A stretch of DNA of 19,227 nt from Streptomyces violaceoruber (GTDB taxonomy: Bacteria; Actinomycetota; Actinomycetes; Streptomycetales; Streptomycetaceae): the NCBI GenBank assembly GCA_000720805.1, contig JODI01000120.1:1-19227 (forward strand). Reading direction: 5' to 3'. The stretch's first letter is position 1, and the number at the start of each line of letters is the position of its first letter. This document shows positions 9,599-15,663 of the stretch, one piece after another. The notes below the pieces were generated by a model that worked only from the letters and a program-made list of their open reading frames with translations, was not told where the DNA came from and did not search any database. The translations under genes and the position numbers were made by a program.

Positions 9599-10575
9599 TG
9601 CTCGACCTCCCGGATCGCGTCGCGATAAGCCCGCGCCGCCGCCCGCAGTGCCGCCTCCGGGTCGATACCGTCCGCCTCGGCCCGTACCGCCAGTGCGAGC
9701 AGGTCGTAGCCGATGCCCTCGGTCGGGGGCAGCGGGACGTCCAGGCCCGCCGTCCGTACCCGCGACGCCAGCTTCGCCGCCAGGGCGAGGCCCGGCTGGC
9801 CGAGGGGGATGCCCTCCGTCACCGAGGTGCGCTGCTTCTCTATCGCCTTGGTGCGCAGCCAGTGCTCCTTGACCTCTTCGGGAGTGGTGGCCGTCTCGTC
9901 GCCGAAGACATGGGGGTGACGGTGGATGAGCTTGGTGACGATGCCGCCGGCCACGTCGTCGATGGAGAACGGGGTGTCCGGGTCCTCCTCCGCGATACGG
10001 GCGTGGAAGACGACCTGGAGGAGGACGTCGCCGAGTTCCTCGCGCAGTTCGTCCCGGTCGCCCTCCTCGATCGCCTCGACGAGTTCGTACGCCTCCTCGA
10101 TGCCGTACTTCGCCAGGCCCTTGTGGGTCTGCTGGGACGACCACGGGCACTCGGCGCGGATGCGGTCCATCACCTGGACGAGGTCGAGCAGGCGGGCGCC
10201 CGGCAGGTCGTAGGAGGCGGGGAGCAGCTCCAGCTCGGGCATCGAGACGCGGCCGGAGCCGGCGAGTCGGGCGAGGCCGTCGGTGAGGGTGGGCTCGCCC
10301 TCGCCGGTCGCCACCACGACCACCGTCTTCCCTCCGGCGCACGCGTCGAGAAGGTCCTCGGCGCTCGGCGACGCCACCTCGACCGCTGTTCCCGCCTCGC
10401 GCAAGTACGGCAGCTGCGGGTGCGCGCCGTCCGAGCACAGCACACGGTCGGCTGCGTGCAGCGCCTGCCAGGCGGGCCAGGACAGCAGGCCAGGAGCGAC
10501 CCGGTGGCTGGTGGTGAGCAGGATGATCCTGCCGGCGGCAGGGACGGGGGCGGCTTCGGAGCTGGTTGCGTTCAC
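9595..10575 (-). CDS. mazG: MazG-type nucleoside triphosphate pyrophosphohydrolase
   Basis: The 326-residue cytosolic enzyme cleaves (d)NTPs to NMP and pyrophosphate, a house-cleaning activity against abnormal nucleotides that in E. coli also affects ppGpp. The MazG domain begins near residue 130: VMDRIRAECPW, then the metal-binding helix pair EEAYE (160-164) and EELGDVLLQVVFHAR (179-193), followed by HRHPHVFGD and a WLRTKAIEK segment. Residues 15-120 look like a degenerate tetrapyrrole-methylase-like domain (RIILLTTSHRVAPGLLS..., AADRVLCSD), as in YabN-type fusions. The start is the GTG at 10575; its Shine-Dalgarno is weak. It overlaps the P450 gene by 4 bp. Mycobacteria also keep mazG close to eno and a lipoprotein gene. 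Confidence 0.92.
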   Translation of the reverse strand: MNATSSEAAPVPAAGRIILLTTSHRVAPGLLSWPAWQALHAADRVLCSDGAHPQLPYLREAGTAVEVASPSAEDLLDACAGGKTVVVVATGEGEPTLTDGLARLAGSGRVSMPELELLPASYDLPGARLLDLVQVMDRIRAECPWSSQQTHKGLAKYGIEEAYELVEAIEEGDRDELREELGDVLLQVVFHARIAEEDPDTPFSIDDVAGGIVTKLIHRHPHVFGDETATTPEEVKEHWLRTKAIEKQRTSVTEGIPLGQPGLALAAKLASRVRTAGLDVPLPPTEGIGYDLLALAVRAEADGIDPEAALRAAARAYRDAIREVEQ

Positions 10576-10614
10576 GATTCGAAGCTAACGCACCTCGCCG
10601 AGGAGGCGATCCGG

Positions 10615-10623
10615 TTATCCACA
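10615..10623 (+). other. Single DnaA-box match upstream of mazG
   Basis: TTATCCACA is an exact match to the classical DnaA box, in the gap between the lipoprotein gene and mazG, about 40 bp before the mazG start. I see only this one copy here, so it is not an origin. It could be a DnaA-controlled promoter or a chance match. Confidence 0.25.
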
Positions 10624-10681
10624 GGTCAGGGCGTGCGGTGCGATCGTATGAACATCCAGGTCGGACGGCGCAGCCCGCGGC

Positions 10682-11326
10682 TCACGTCGTCTGCTGGGTC
10701 CCCGCCGCCGTGACCTCCCGTACCCAGGGGGTCTTCGCGTCGACGCGGGTGCTCTTCTGGACGTCCCAGGCGCCGTAGCGCGGGTTGAGGTCGATGCCGA
10801 GTTTCTTGGATGCCTCGGCCAGGGCGTTCCAGAAGGCGGGGTTGCGGGTGTCGGTGCCGAGCTTGGAGGCGAGCTTCTGGGCCTCCAGCTGGAGGCGGAG
10901 GTTGTCGTCGAGGCGCGCGGGGGCGATGCCGTACTGCTGCAGCCAGGCCGTCTCCAGCGCCTTGGAGCCGCCGGTCTGCTGCTCCAGGCCGGAGCGCATC
11001 TGCTGGATCTCCTTGCGGCTGACGGTCACGCCCGCGTCCTGGGCGGCGCGGTGCAGCACCCGGTCGAGCACCATGTTGTGCAGGGTGTCCCGGGTGAGGG
11101 TGCCCGTCTTCGCGATGACCTGCTGGTACTGCGCCTCGTCCGGCACCGCCGCGCGCTGCGCCTCGCGCACCTCGGTCACCCGGTTCTCCAGCTGGGCGAC
11201 GGTGATCCGCTGACCGCCGACGACGGCCGCCGCGCCCGGATGCGCTTCGTTTCCGCAGGCGGTGAGGAGAGGGGCCGCGGTGATCGCGGCGGCGAGGAGG
11301 AGCGCGGTGCGGCGACGGCGGTGCAA
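10682..11326 (-). CDS. SurA N-terminal domain lipoprotein
   Basis: The 214-residue protein is a lipid-anchored extracytoplasmic chaperone-like protein. A short signal peptide (HRRRRTALLLAAAITAAP) ends in the lipobox LTAC, with the lipidated cysteine at residue 24. The rest fits the SurA_N chaperone fold: VVGGQRITVAQLENRVTEV, then helices containing LHNMVLDRVLHRAAQDAGV and a long amphipathic region to about 170. No PPIase (rotamase) domain is present, so it would bind rather than isomerise clients. The start is a TTG at 11326, chosen because GGGAGG precedes it by 5-6 bases and because it gives a proper lipoprotein signal. In-frame codons further upstream lie in the promoter region. In S. coelicolor a lipoprotein gene sits at this place next to mazG. 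Confidence 0.85.
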   Translation of the reverse strand: MHRRRRTALLLAAAITAAPLLTACGNEAHPGAAAVVGGQRITVAQLENRVTEVREAQRAAVPDEAQYQQVIAKTGTLTRDTLHNMVLDRVLHRAAQDAGVTVSRKEIQQMRSGLEQQTGGSKALETAWLQQYGIAPARLDDNLRLQLEAQKLASKLGTDTRNPAFWNALAEASKKLGIDLNPRYGAWDVQKSTRVDAKTPWVREVTAAGTQQTT

Positions 11327-11378
11327 GGAAGCCTCCCGAGGAGATTGTGCGACGGTGCACAAGGTCTTGCGATGATCG

Positions 11379-11407
11379 ATGGTAGGCAGTGGGCAAGCTC
11401 TGGCCAA
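11379..11407 (-). promoter_or_regulatory. Promoter of the SurA-like lipoprotein gene
   Basis: TTGGCC (11402-11407) and TACCAT (11379-11384) are separated by exactly 17 bp on the minus strand, about 45 bp before the TTG start. This is a good match to the vegetative sigma consensus of Streptomyces. Confidence 0.5.
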
Positions 11408-11460
11408 CCCATTCGACCAACGATTCACCAGGACTTCGGGCACCGCCGCGCTCTCACCGT

Positions 11461-11487
11461 GCGGGGCGGTGTTCAGTCCCGCCCCGC
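11461..11487 (-). terminator. Terminator overlapping the end of the BMP-like gene
   Basis: GCGGGGCGG (11461-11469) and CCGCCCCGC (11479-11487) form a perfect 9-bp stem with a 9-nt loop. The stem includes the last codons, and the loop includes the stop codon, of the BMP-like gene, so the terminator is built into the gene end. Confidence 0.65.
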
Positions 11488-12099
11488 CACCGCCCGCTCG
11501 ACGGCGTCGGCGACGCCGGCCCGCACCCCGTCGTCGGCGCGGACGGGGGTCACGTTGGAAGCACCCGCCTTGCCGTCGCCCACGAGCACGAAGCCCACCT
11601 TCCGGTACTGCGGCGCGGTCTGCGCGGCGGCCGTGACCTCGGGCCGGCCGACGGCGAGGACGACGTCGCACGAGCGCTGGAGCAGGCCGTTGAGGAACGG
11701 TCGCGCGTTGCCGGCGCTCTGCTCTCCGGTCACCTGCGCGTAGCTCACGCGCGCGTGCGTCTTCGCGGAGGCGTCCTGCATGCCCTGCCACACCTCGGCG
11801 GCGGTGCCGGCCGTGATGCCCTTCTCACCGGTGAGCAGACAGGCGTCCGCCTCGGTGTAGTGCCGGGCCCGGGTGTCCGGCACGGGGGGCCGGTCGTCGC
11901 CCTGGCCGAGGAGTACGACGGTCACGACCACCGCGGCGGCGACGGCGCCCGCGCCCGCCGCCAGCGCGATGGTGCGCCCGCGCAGCGAGCGCAGCCACGC
12001 GACGACGACACGCCCCACGACCGCGAGCCGTCCGGTTCCGCCGGTCCGCTCCTGCCGGGCGGGGCGCCCCTGCGACACCTGTCTCACTTGCTTTGCCAC
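11473..12099 (-). CDS. Membrane-anchored BMP/PnrA-like binding protein, short form
   Basis: The 208-residue protein has a basic N-terminus, one transmembrane helix (about 42-64) and an extracellular domain (about 78-205). That domain resembles part of the type 1 periplasmic-binding fold of BMP/PnrA proteins, which bind nucleosides for ABC importers: ACLLTGEKGITAG, a QGMQDA helix, a short strand VSYAQV, CDVVLAVG and YRKVGFVLVGDG. It is about half the usual length, there is no lipobox, and no permease or ATPase gene adjoins it, so transport is doubtful and a sensing or accessory role is possible. I chose the GTG at 12099, just after the upstream gene's stop; a further GTG at 12087 is an alternative. 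It is the last gene of a three-gene envelope cluster. Confidence 0.6.
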   Translation of the reverse strand: MAKQVRQVSQGRPARQERTGGTGRLAVVGRVVVAWLRSLRGRTIALAAGAGAVAAAVVVTVVLLGQGDDRPPVPDTRARHYTEADACLLTGEKGITAGTAAEVWQGMQDASAKTHARVSYAQVTGEQSAGNARPFLNGLLQRSCDVVLAVGRPEVTAAAQTAPQYRKVGFVLVGDGKAGASNVTPVRADDGVRAGVADAVERAVAGRD

Positions 12100-12134
12100 T
12101 GCTTGCCTGCTTTCGGACTTGTCCCGCGTCGCTG

Positions 12135-12455
12135 TCAGCGCTGTCCGGCCCGGCGGGGCCAGACCGTCCATGCGTGCAGCGAGGCGCCCGCCATGGACAG
12201 CAGGATCAGCAGCAGGTCGGACGCGAACAGTACGCCGTGGGTGTCGTCCGGGGTCAGCGCGAGTTCGGTGACCCAGGCCACCAGCACCGCGCTGAAGCCG
12301 GCGAAGGCCCACCAGTCTGCCCGCGCCCGCCGCCGCAGGGCGAGGACGAGGGACGGCACGGGACACAGCAGCCCCAGGCTGACCACGGGCAGCACGGCGA
12401 ACCCGGCCCGTACTACGGGCGTCCGCAGACCCGCCCCGGCCACGACGACCTTCAT
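12135..12455 (-). CDS. Small three-helix membrane protein
   Basis: The 106-residue hydrophobic protein has no recognised family. Three transmembrane helices are visible at about 14-40 (AGFAVLPVVSLGLLCPVPSL), 48-67 (WWAFAGFSAVLVAWVTELAL) and 75-97 (VLFASDLLLILLSMAGASLH), with short basic loops (RRRARAD) that predict a cytosolic loop 1. The ATG at 12455 has GAGGGG six bases upstream. It lies 34 bp after the DUF1906 gene and 35 bp before the BMP-like gene, so the three are probably one transcript. Confidence 0.65.
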   Translation of the reverse strand: MKVVVAGAGLRTPVVRAGFAVLPVVSLGLLCPVPSLVLALRRRARADWWAFAGFSAVLVAWVTELALTPDDTHGVLFASDLLLILLSMAGASLHAWTVWPRRAGQR

Positions 12456-12489
12456 GTCACACCCCTCGTCCGCTCTCGCTCGGTCGGGA

Positions 12490-13320
12490 TCAGCCGACGA
12501 TGGCGACCGGGGCGTCCCACGCGTCGCGGTCCACGGTGATCGTGTAGCCGCCGCGCGACTCCTTGCTGTTGACCAGGTACTGGTGGCCTCGGCTGTGGTT
12601 GGTGTACTGCGCGGAGCCCCACGGCCAGTCCGCGGTGGTGGTGTTCTGCTTGTCCCAGAGCGCGTACCAGAGGTTGCCCGGCAGGTCCGTCTTGTTGGTG
12701 GCCGTCGCGACGGCCTTGGCGCTGGAGCTGGTGAAGCCGTAGTAGCCGGCGCGGTACGTCTTGGCGCGCAGGGTCTTGGTGAAGGAGCGGACGTACGTCA
12801 GCACGGCGTTGTTGCACGACGTGTTCGTGATGTCGTACGGCTCCATGTCGAGGTAGATCGCGCTGCCCGCCTTCATGCCGAGCGCCGATGCCTTGGCGAC
12901 CGCGTCCGCCCCGTCGGTCGCGCCGAGGGAGGCGGCCGTGGTGGCGGTGAGCTTCTCGGGGCTGGAGCCGGTCTGGCAGGGCGGCTGGGCGCCGACGTAG
13001 ATCGGGATGAGCTTCCAGCCGAGCGTGTTGACCGACTTCACCCAGGACGCGGTGAGGTTGGGCTGGGAGCAACCGCGGTTCTTGCCGCCGACATAGACGG
13101 CGGCGGCGCCGTAGAGGCCGCCCTTCCATGCCTTCATGGCGTTCAGTGAGGGCGCGGTGCAGGCGTCGAAGGCACGGCCGGTGTACGTCTTCTGCGCGGG
13201 CCAGGTCGTTGTCGCCGCCATGGAGGACTGCGCCGCGATCCCGGCTCCGGCCACGACGGCGGCACCCGCCGTCGCCCAGGCTATGTAACGGCCCTTCTTG
13301 GACAGCCGATGACTGGACAT
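12490..13320 (-). CDS. Secreted DUF1906 glycoside-hydrolase-like protein
   Basis: The 276-residue protein is exported: its signal peptide has a basic start (1-11), a hydrophobic core (12-29) and a likely cleavage at SMA-A (33-36). The mature part matches the DUF1906 / Rv2525c-like glycoside-hydrolase-like family, a TIM barrel related to GH25-type lysozymes. Visible features are GRAFDACTAPS at 49-59 with D52, the strand motif KLIPIYVGAQ (103-112), and IYLDMEPYD (155-163), whose Asp/Glu correspond to the active-site acids. The end contains YTITVDRDAWD. Four cysteines (C54, C84, C115, C169) could form two disulfides. The family's substrate is not firmly known; cell-wall glycans are likely. The leader is about 170 nt or longer and structured (see the hairpins). 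Confidence 0.82.
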   Translation of the reverse strand: MSSHRLSKKGRYIAWATAGAAVVAGAGIAAQSSMAATTTWPAQKTYTGRAFDACTAPSLNAMKAWKGGLYGAAAVYVGGKNRGCSQPNLTASWVKSVNTLGWKLIPIYVGAQPPCQTGSSPEKLTATTAASLGATDGADAVAKASALGMKAGSAIYLDMEPYDITNTSCNNAVLTYVRSFTKTLRAKTYRAGYYGFTSSSAKAVATATNKTDLPGNLWYALWDKQNTTTADWPWGSAQYTNHSRGHQYLVNSKESRGGYTITVDRDAWDAPVAIVG

Positions 13321-13347
13321 CCCCACCCCATGTTCGTGTTTCACACA

Positions 13348-13372
13348 GCACGTCACGGCATGCGTGACGTGC
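13348..13372. repeat. 10-bp inverted repeat in the DUF1906 gene leader
   Basis: GCACGTCACG (13348-13357) and CGTGACGTGC (13363-13372) are exact reverse complements with a 5-nt spacer, 28 bp before the ATG. On the minus strand it is preceded by T6. It may be an operator or a leader hairpin near the ribosome binding site. Confidence 0.55.
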
Positions 13373-13411
13373 GGACCAAAAAATGATTGAGCTCCTGACG
13401 CCGGCACCCGT

Positions 13412-13437
13412 CCGGCACACCTGCGCGAGGTGTCCGG
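13412..13437. repeat. Second leader hairpin upstream of the DUF1906 gene
   Basis: CCGGCACACCT (13412-13422) pairs with AGGTGTCCGG (13428-13437) with one bulged base and a 5-nt loop. Together with the repeat at 13348-13372 it makes a compact structured leader. Two direct copies of CCGGCGTCA on the minus strand flank this hairpin. A possible promoter, TTTGAA-17-TAGGTG, lies further upstream near 13505-13535. No gene is seen in 13321-13609. Confidence 0.45.
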
Positions 13438-13609
13438 CCACTTGACGCCGGGGGAGGATCGCACCGTACCCGATGGGGCCGCCCCGACTGGGAAACCCGG
13501 CACCTAGATCATCACAAGGTTCCTTCAAATTACAGTAAAACCGCCTGCGTACGGAGGGGTCGGCGCCCACGGCTCACACGCGCCGGGTGCGCCGCGCGAT
13601 CCGTACGGC

Positions 13610-13821
13610 TCACCAGGCCGCCATGGCGGCAACGCCCCGGAGAAAGACCGCGAGCGCGGCCCATTCGCCGGTGGTGGTCTCCGGGGCGAGGGGCCGAGGA
13701 CGGTGTACGCGAGCGCCACGCAGGAGCAGAGGCCGGCGAAGATCCCGAAGACGACGAGCGCCGCCGCCTGGCCGCCCGTACGCCGCGCCGCCGCCGTCTT
13801 CCCTGCCCGGCGGGAACCCAC
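13610..13821 (-). pseudogene. Broken small membrane-protein gene
   Basis: Two good transmembrane segments are encoded in two different frames. From a GTG at 13821 one frame gives GSRRAGKTAAARRTGG, then QAAALVVFGIFAGLCSCVAL and AYTVLGPSP. After the run of four C (minus strand, 13683-13686) the neighbouring frame continues with PETTTGEWAALAVFLRGVAA and MAAW, then a stop at 13610. One added C would join them into about 71 residues with two helices. The second frame carries on past the stop with AVRIARRTRRV, a basic tail typical of such proteins, so the stop may be a second lesion. A sequencing error in the C-run is the alternative. I do not recognise the family. Confidence 0.45.
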
Positions 13822-13922
13822 GCGTCTCGCTTCGCAGGCAACGAAGTGCGTTGCGACCCCGCCCGAAATCGTCCTGCCGGTCAGGCCCGACCAGCACACC
13901 TCAACACTTACATCACAGGCTC

Positions 13923-14522
13923 TTATTCGAAAATTCCCGCATCTTCGTCCGCATAATATGCCTCGACCATATCTGCGTACGCCTGGGCGAAGCGCTGACT
14001 CCGAGCCAGGGCCGCATCTGAATCCTCAGTAGCCAACACATCGAGCCCACGAGCTTCGCCTTCGAGTGCAGGAAAATCCACGAGATCCAGACTGCTGGGA
14101 AATTCCTCTTCCTGGCTCATTTCAAGATGAGCCTCGGCGAGCTCGTCGGCGCGTTCGAGAGCGGCAGCCAGCTTGCTGGCATCAGTCGGCTCTTGCAGGT
14201 ATTCGAGAACCTCTGTCGCAAATACCATGTGATCGACAATCTCAGCCTGAAATGGTGGACCGTCAGGATCATTCTCCTCCAGAACCTCATCAAGCTGTTG
14301 CTGAAGCTCAGCGAGGTTTGTCTGGACATCATCTTCGCGTACCAATTGGACAGCAGAATCGACCACTCGTCCGAGAACTTGCTGTTCCCGCTCGAACCAA
14401 CGAGAGAACTTGGGATCGCGATAAATGCTGCAGTACCGAACAAGCAGAAGAGCGCCAACTCTCAGCTTGTCACCCAGCTCGAGTCGCCCAGCCTGGGCGA
14501 CCACCTGCGAGATTTCGGTCAC
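13923..14522 (-). CDS. Acidic 199-residue protein of unknown function, possible immunity protein
   Basis: I do not recognise this gene. The product has no signal peptide or transmembrane helix, is strongly acidic and appears mainly helical. The N-terminal half has DKLRVGALLLVRYCSIYRD and REQQVLGRVVDSAVQLV, which vaguely recall DUF416-type proteins. The middle has IVDHMVFATEVLEYLQ and the end SQRFAQAYADMVEAYYADED. It is the last gene of the RHS cassette, and its G+C (about 52-55%) is far below the host's, as for the toxin tip and SUFU gene. Acidic cytosolic proteins in this position are usually immunity proteins; that is inference. The GTG at 14522 has GAGAGG about 11 bases upstream, a rather long spacing. 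The reading frame is shared with the decayed frame just upstream, separated by one TGA. Confidence 0.7.
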   Translation of the reverse strand: MTEISQVVAQAGRLELGDKLRVGALLLVRYCSIYRDPKFSRWFEREQQVLGRVVDSAVQLVREDDVQTNLAELQQQLDEVLEENDPDGPPFQAEIVDHMVFATEVLEYLQEPTDASKLAAALERADELAEAHLEMSQEEEFPSSLDLVDFPALEGEARGLDVLATEDSDAALARSQRFAQAYADMVEAYYADEDAGIFE

Positions 14523-14537
14523 TGACCAAACAGCCTC

Positions 14538-14746
14538 TCACCCATGTAGGTCCCAACCGCGACCACCCCGGATCCTGCCTACCATCCGCTTGAGAGAATC
14601 CCGCAGCAGGATTGACTGTCGCTCATCGGGCGCCACCTCGAGTTCTCCTCGAAACGCAGGACAACACTTCGCCGATATTCACCGCCGCCCTCCGGACGTT
14701 CCCGACAGATTTCGATCACGAAATCATCCAAGGCATTCTTCACCAT
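14538..14746 (-). pseudogene. Frameshifted small reading frame (gene B)
   Basis: From an ATG at 14746 the first frame reads MVKNALDDFVIEICRERP, then EYRRSVVLRFEEN. At about 14635-14655 the sense moves to another frame, LEVAPDERQSILLRD, then SLKRMVGRIRGGRGWDLHG, ending with TGA at 14538. Both parts have normal coding character (charged, with regular hydrophobic spacing), while each frame beyond the junction turns to nonsense. The total (209 nt) is not a multiple of three. The first frame stays open upstream to about 14815 (KRRGLTDGNGDGKGSGRLC), so the original start may be further up. I do not recognise the family. It lies between the SUFU immunity gene and the 199-residue gene. Confidence 0.45.
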
Positions 14747-14824
14747 GCAAAGACGCCCGGAGCCCTTGCCGTCACCATTGCCGTCAGTTAGCCCGCGGCG
14801 CTTGGTCAGCAGGAATCAGCGGAA

Positions 14825-15046
14825 TCACTCAACCGCCAGGGCAAGCCATTTCCGCCCCAATGCTGCCGACCGTTCACGTAGTTCCGTCATCAGCACCTCT
14901 GCATCGCCAACAACTGCTGACAGGTCCGCAATATCCCGCCGCTATCGCGACCGCCATCCGGGCGGAAGTGACACGCTTACGGCTGCCAAGGATTCACCTC
15001 TACTGCCATTGACCGGCCTGGCATAAATCGTGCCGTAATCATCCAT
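14825..15046 (-). pseudogene. Small reading frame with an internal TAG (gene A)
   Basis: The ATG at 15046 opens MDDYGTIYARPVNGSRGE, SLAAVSVSLPPGWRSR, then TAG (14942-14944). The same frame continues without a shift as RRDIADLSAVVGDAEVLM, TELRERSAALGRKWLALAVE, to TGA at 14825. The total of 222 nt (74 codons) reads as one small protein with a single nonsense codon. A one-base change would restore it. It may be a decayed immunity or accessory gene of the RHS cassette. Alternatively, only the first 34 codons are translated. The family is not recognised. With gene B it fills the otherwise empty 14538-15085 stretch. Confidence 0.45.
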
Positions 15047-15085
15047 GATCACCCACTGCGGGGCCTACCCTATCGAACTACATAC

Positions 15086-15646
15086 TCACTGGCGGCCGAC
15101 GACTGAGACTCTACGCGGGTCTACGAGGTTGACGCCCTTCTTCTCCAATCTGCCTTCCAGTGCCTCCAGGCCACGACGCTTTGCATATTCCGACTCTTCG
15201 GCGTAGATGGGCACAAGCCAGGTGAATTCTACGTCCTCCATAGAGTCGCCAGTCCACCTGAATTCAGGCGCCAGCGAGTAGGGGGGTGTAGCGAGGAGGC
15301 GATCAGCCTCGGAGCCCTCGATCCACGGACGTCCGAGATTCATGGTGGAACCAATTTCTACTCTATGCCCAGGGAGCGAGTGGAAGTGAGCGACCATGGC
15401 CAGGCTCTCCACATGCCGCACCGATTCCACCGGGGACAGGATAAGAAATTCACGTCGCGGGATACTAACCGCGTAGGCGCCGATTGATACGTAGACCCAG
15501 CTGTCCCCAGGACGCAGCGGAGCGATACGGCGAACATGGAACCCTGGGAGACTATCCTGGATGGGTCCTGCGGTCCATTGGAAATCCTCGTGCTGCCGTT
15601 CGGGCCACATAGCACGAAGGTGCGTATCGATTCCACGTTCCCGCAT
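15086..15646 (-). CDS. SUFU-domain immunity protein
   Basis: The 186-residue cytosolic protein belongs to the suppressor-of-fused (SUFU) fold, which in bacteria is a common immunity protein of polymorphic toxin systems and neutralises nuclease tips by direct binding. Visible family features: GDSWVYVSIGAYAVS (47-61), REFLILSPVES (65-75), the helix SLAMVAHFHSLPGHRVEIGS (81-100), GRPWIEGSEADRLLATPP (105-122) and FTWLVPIYAEESEYA (141-155), all in SUFU order. I chose the ATG at 15646 because GAGGTG precedes it at good spacing, 17 bp after the RHS stop. An ATG at 15664 overlaps the RHS stop but has no room for a Shine-Dalgarno. It is the first gene after the toxin tip and so the likely cognate immunity. 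G+C is near 60%, below host level. Confidence 0.8.
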   Translation of the reverse strand: MRERGIDTHLRAMWPERQHEDFQWTAGPIQDSLPGFHVRRIAPLRPGDSWVYVSIGAYAVSIPRREFLILSPVESVRHVESLAMVAHFHSLPGHRVEIGSTMNLGRPWIEGSEADRLLATPPYSLAPEFRWTGDSMEDVEFTWLVPIYAEESEYAKRRGLEALEGRLEKKGVNLVDPRRVSVVGRQ

Positions 15647-15663
15647 TTCGCCACCTCGAATCA

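Noticed and set aside
14425..15012. Plus-strand frame of 195 codons over the SUFU-downstream gap
   Set aside because: The product is Arg/Ser/Pro/His-rich without pattern, while the minus strand shows coding-like decayed frames A and B.
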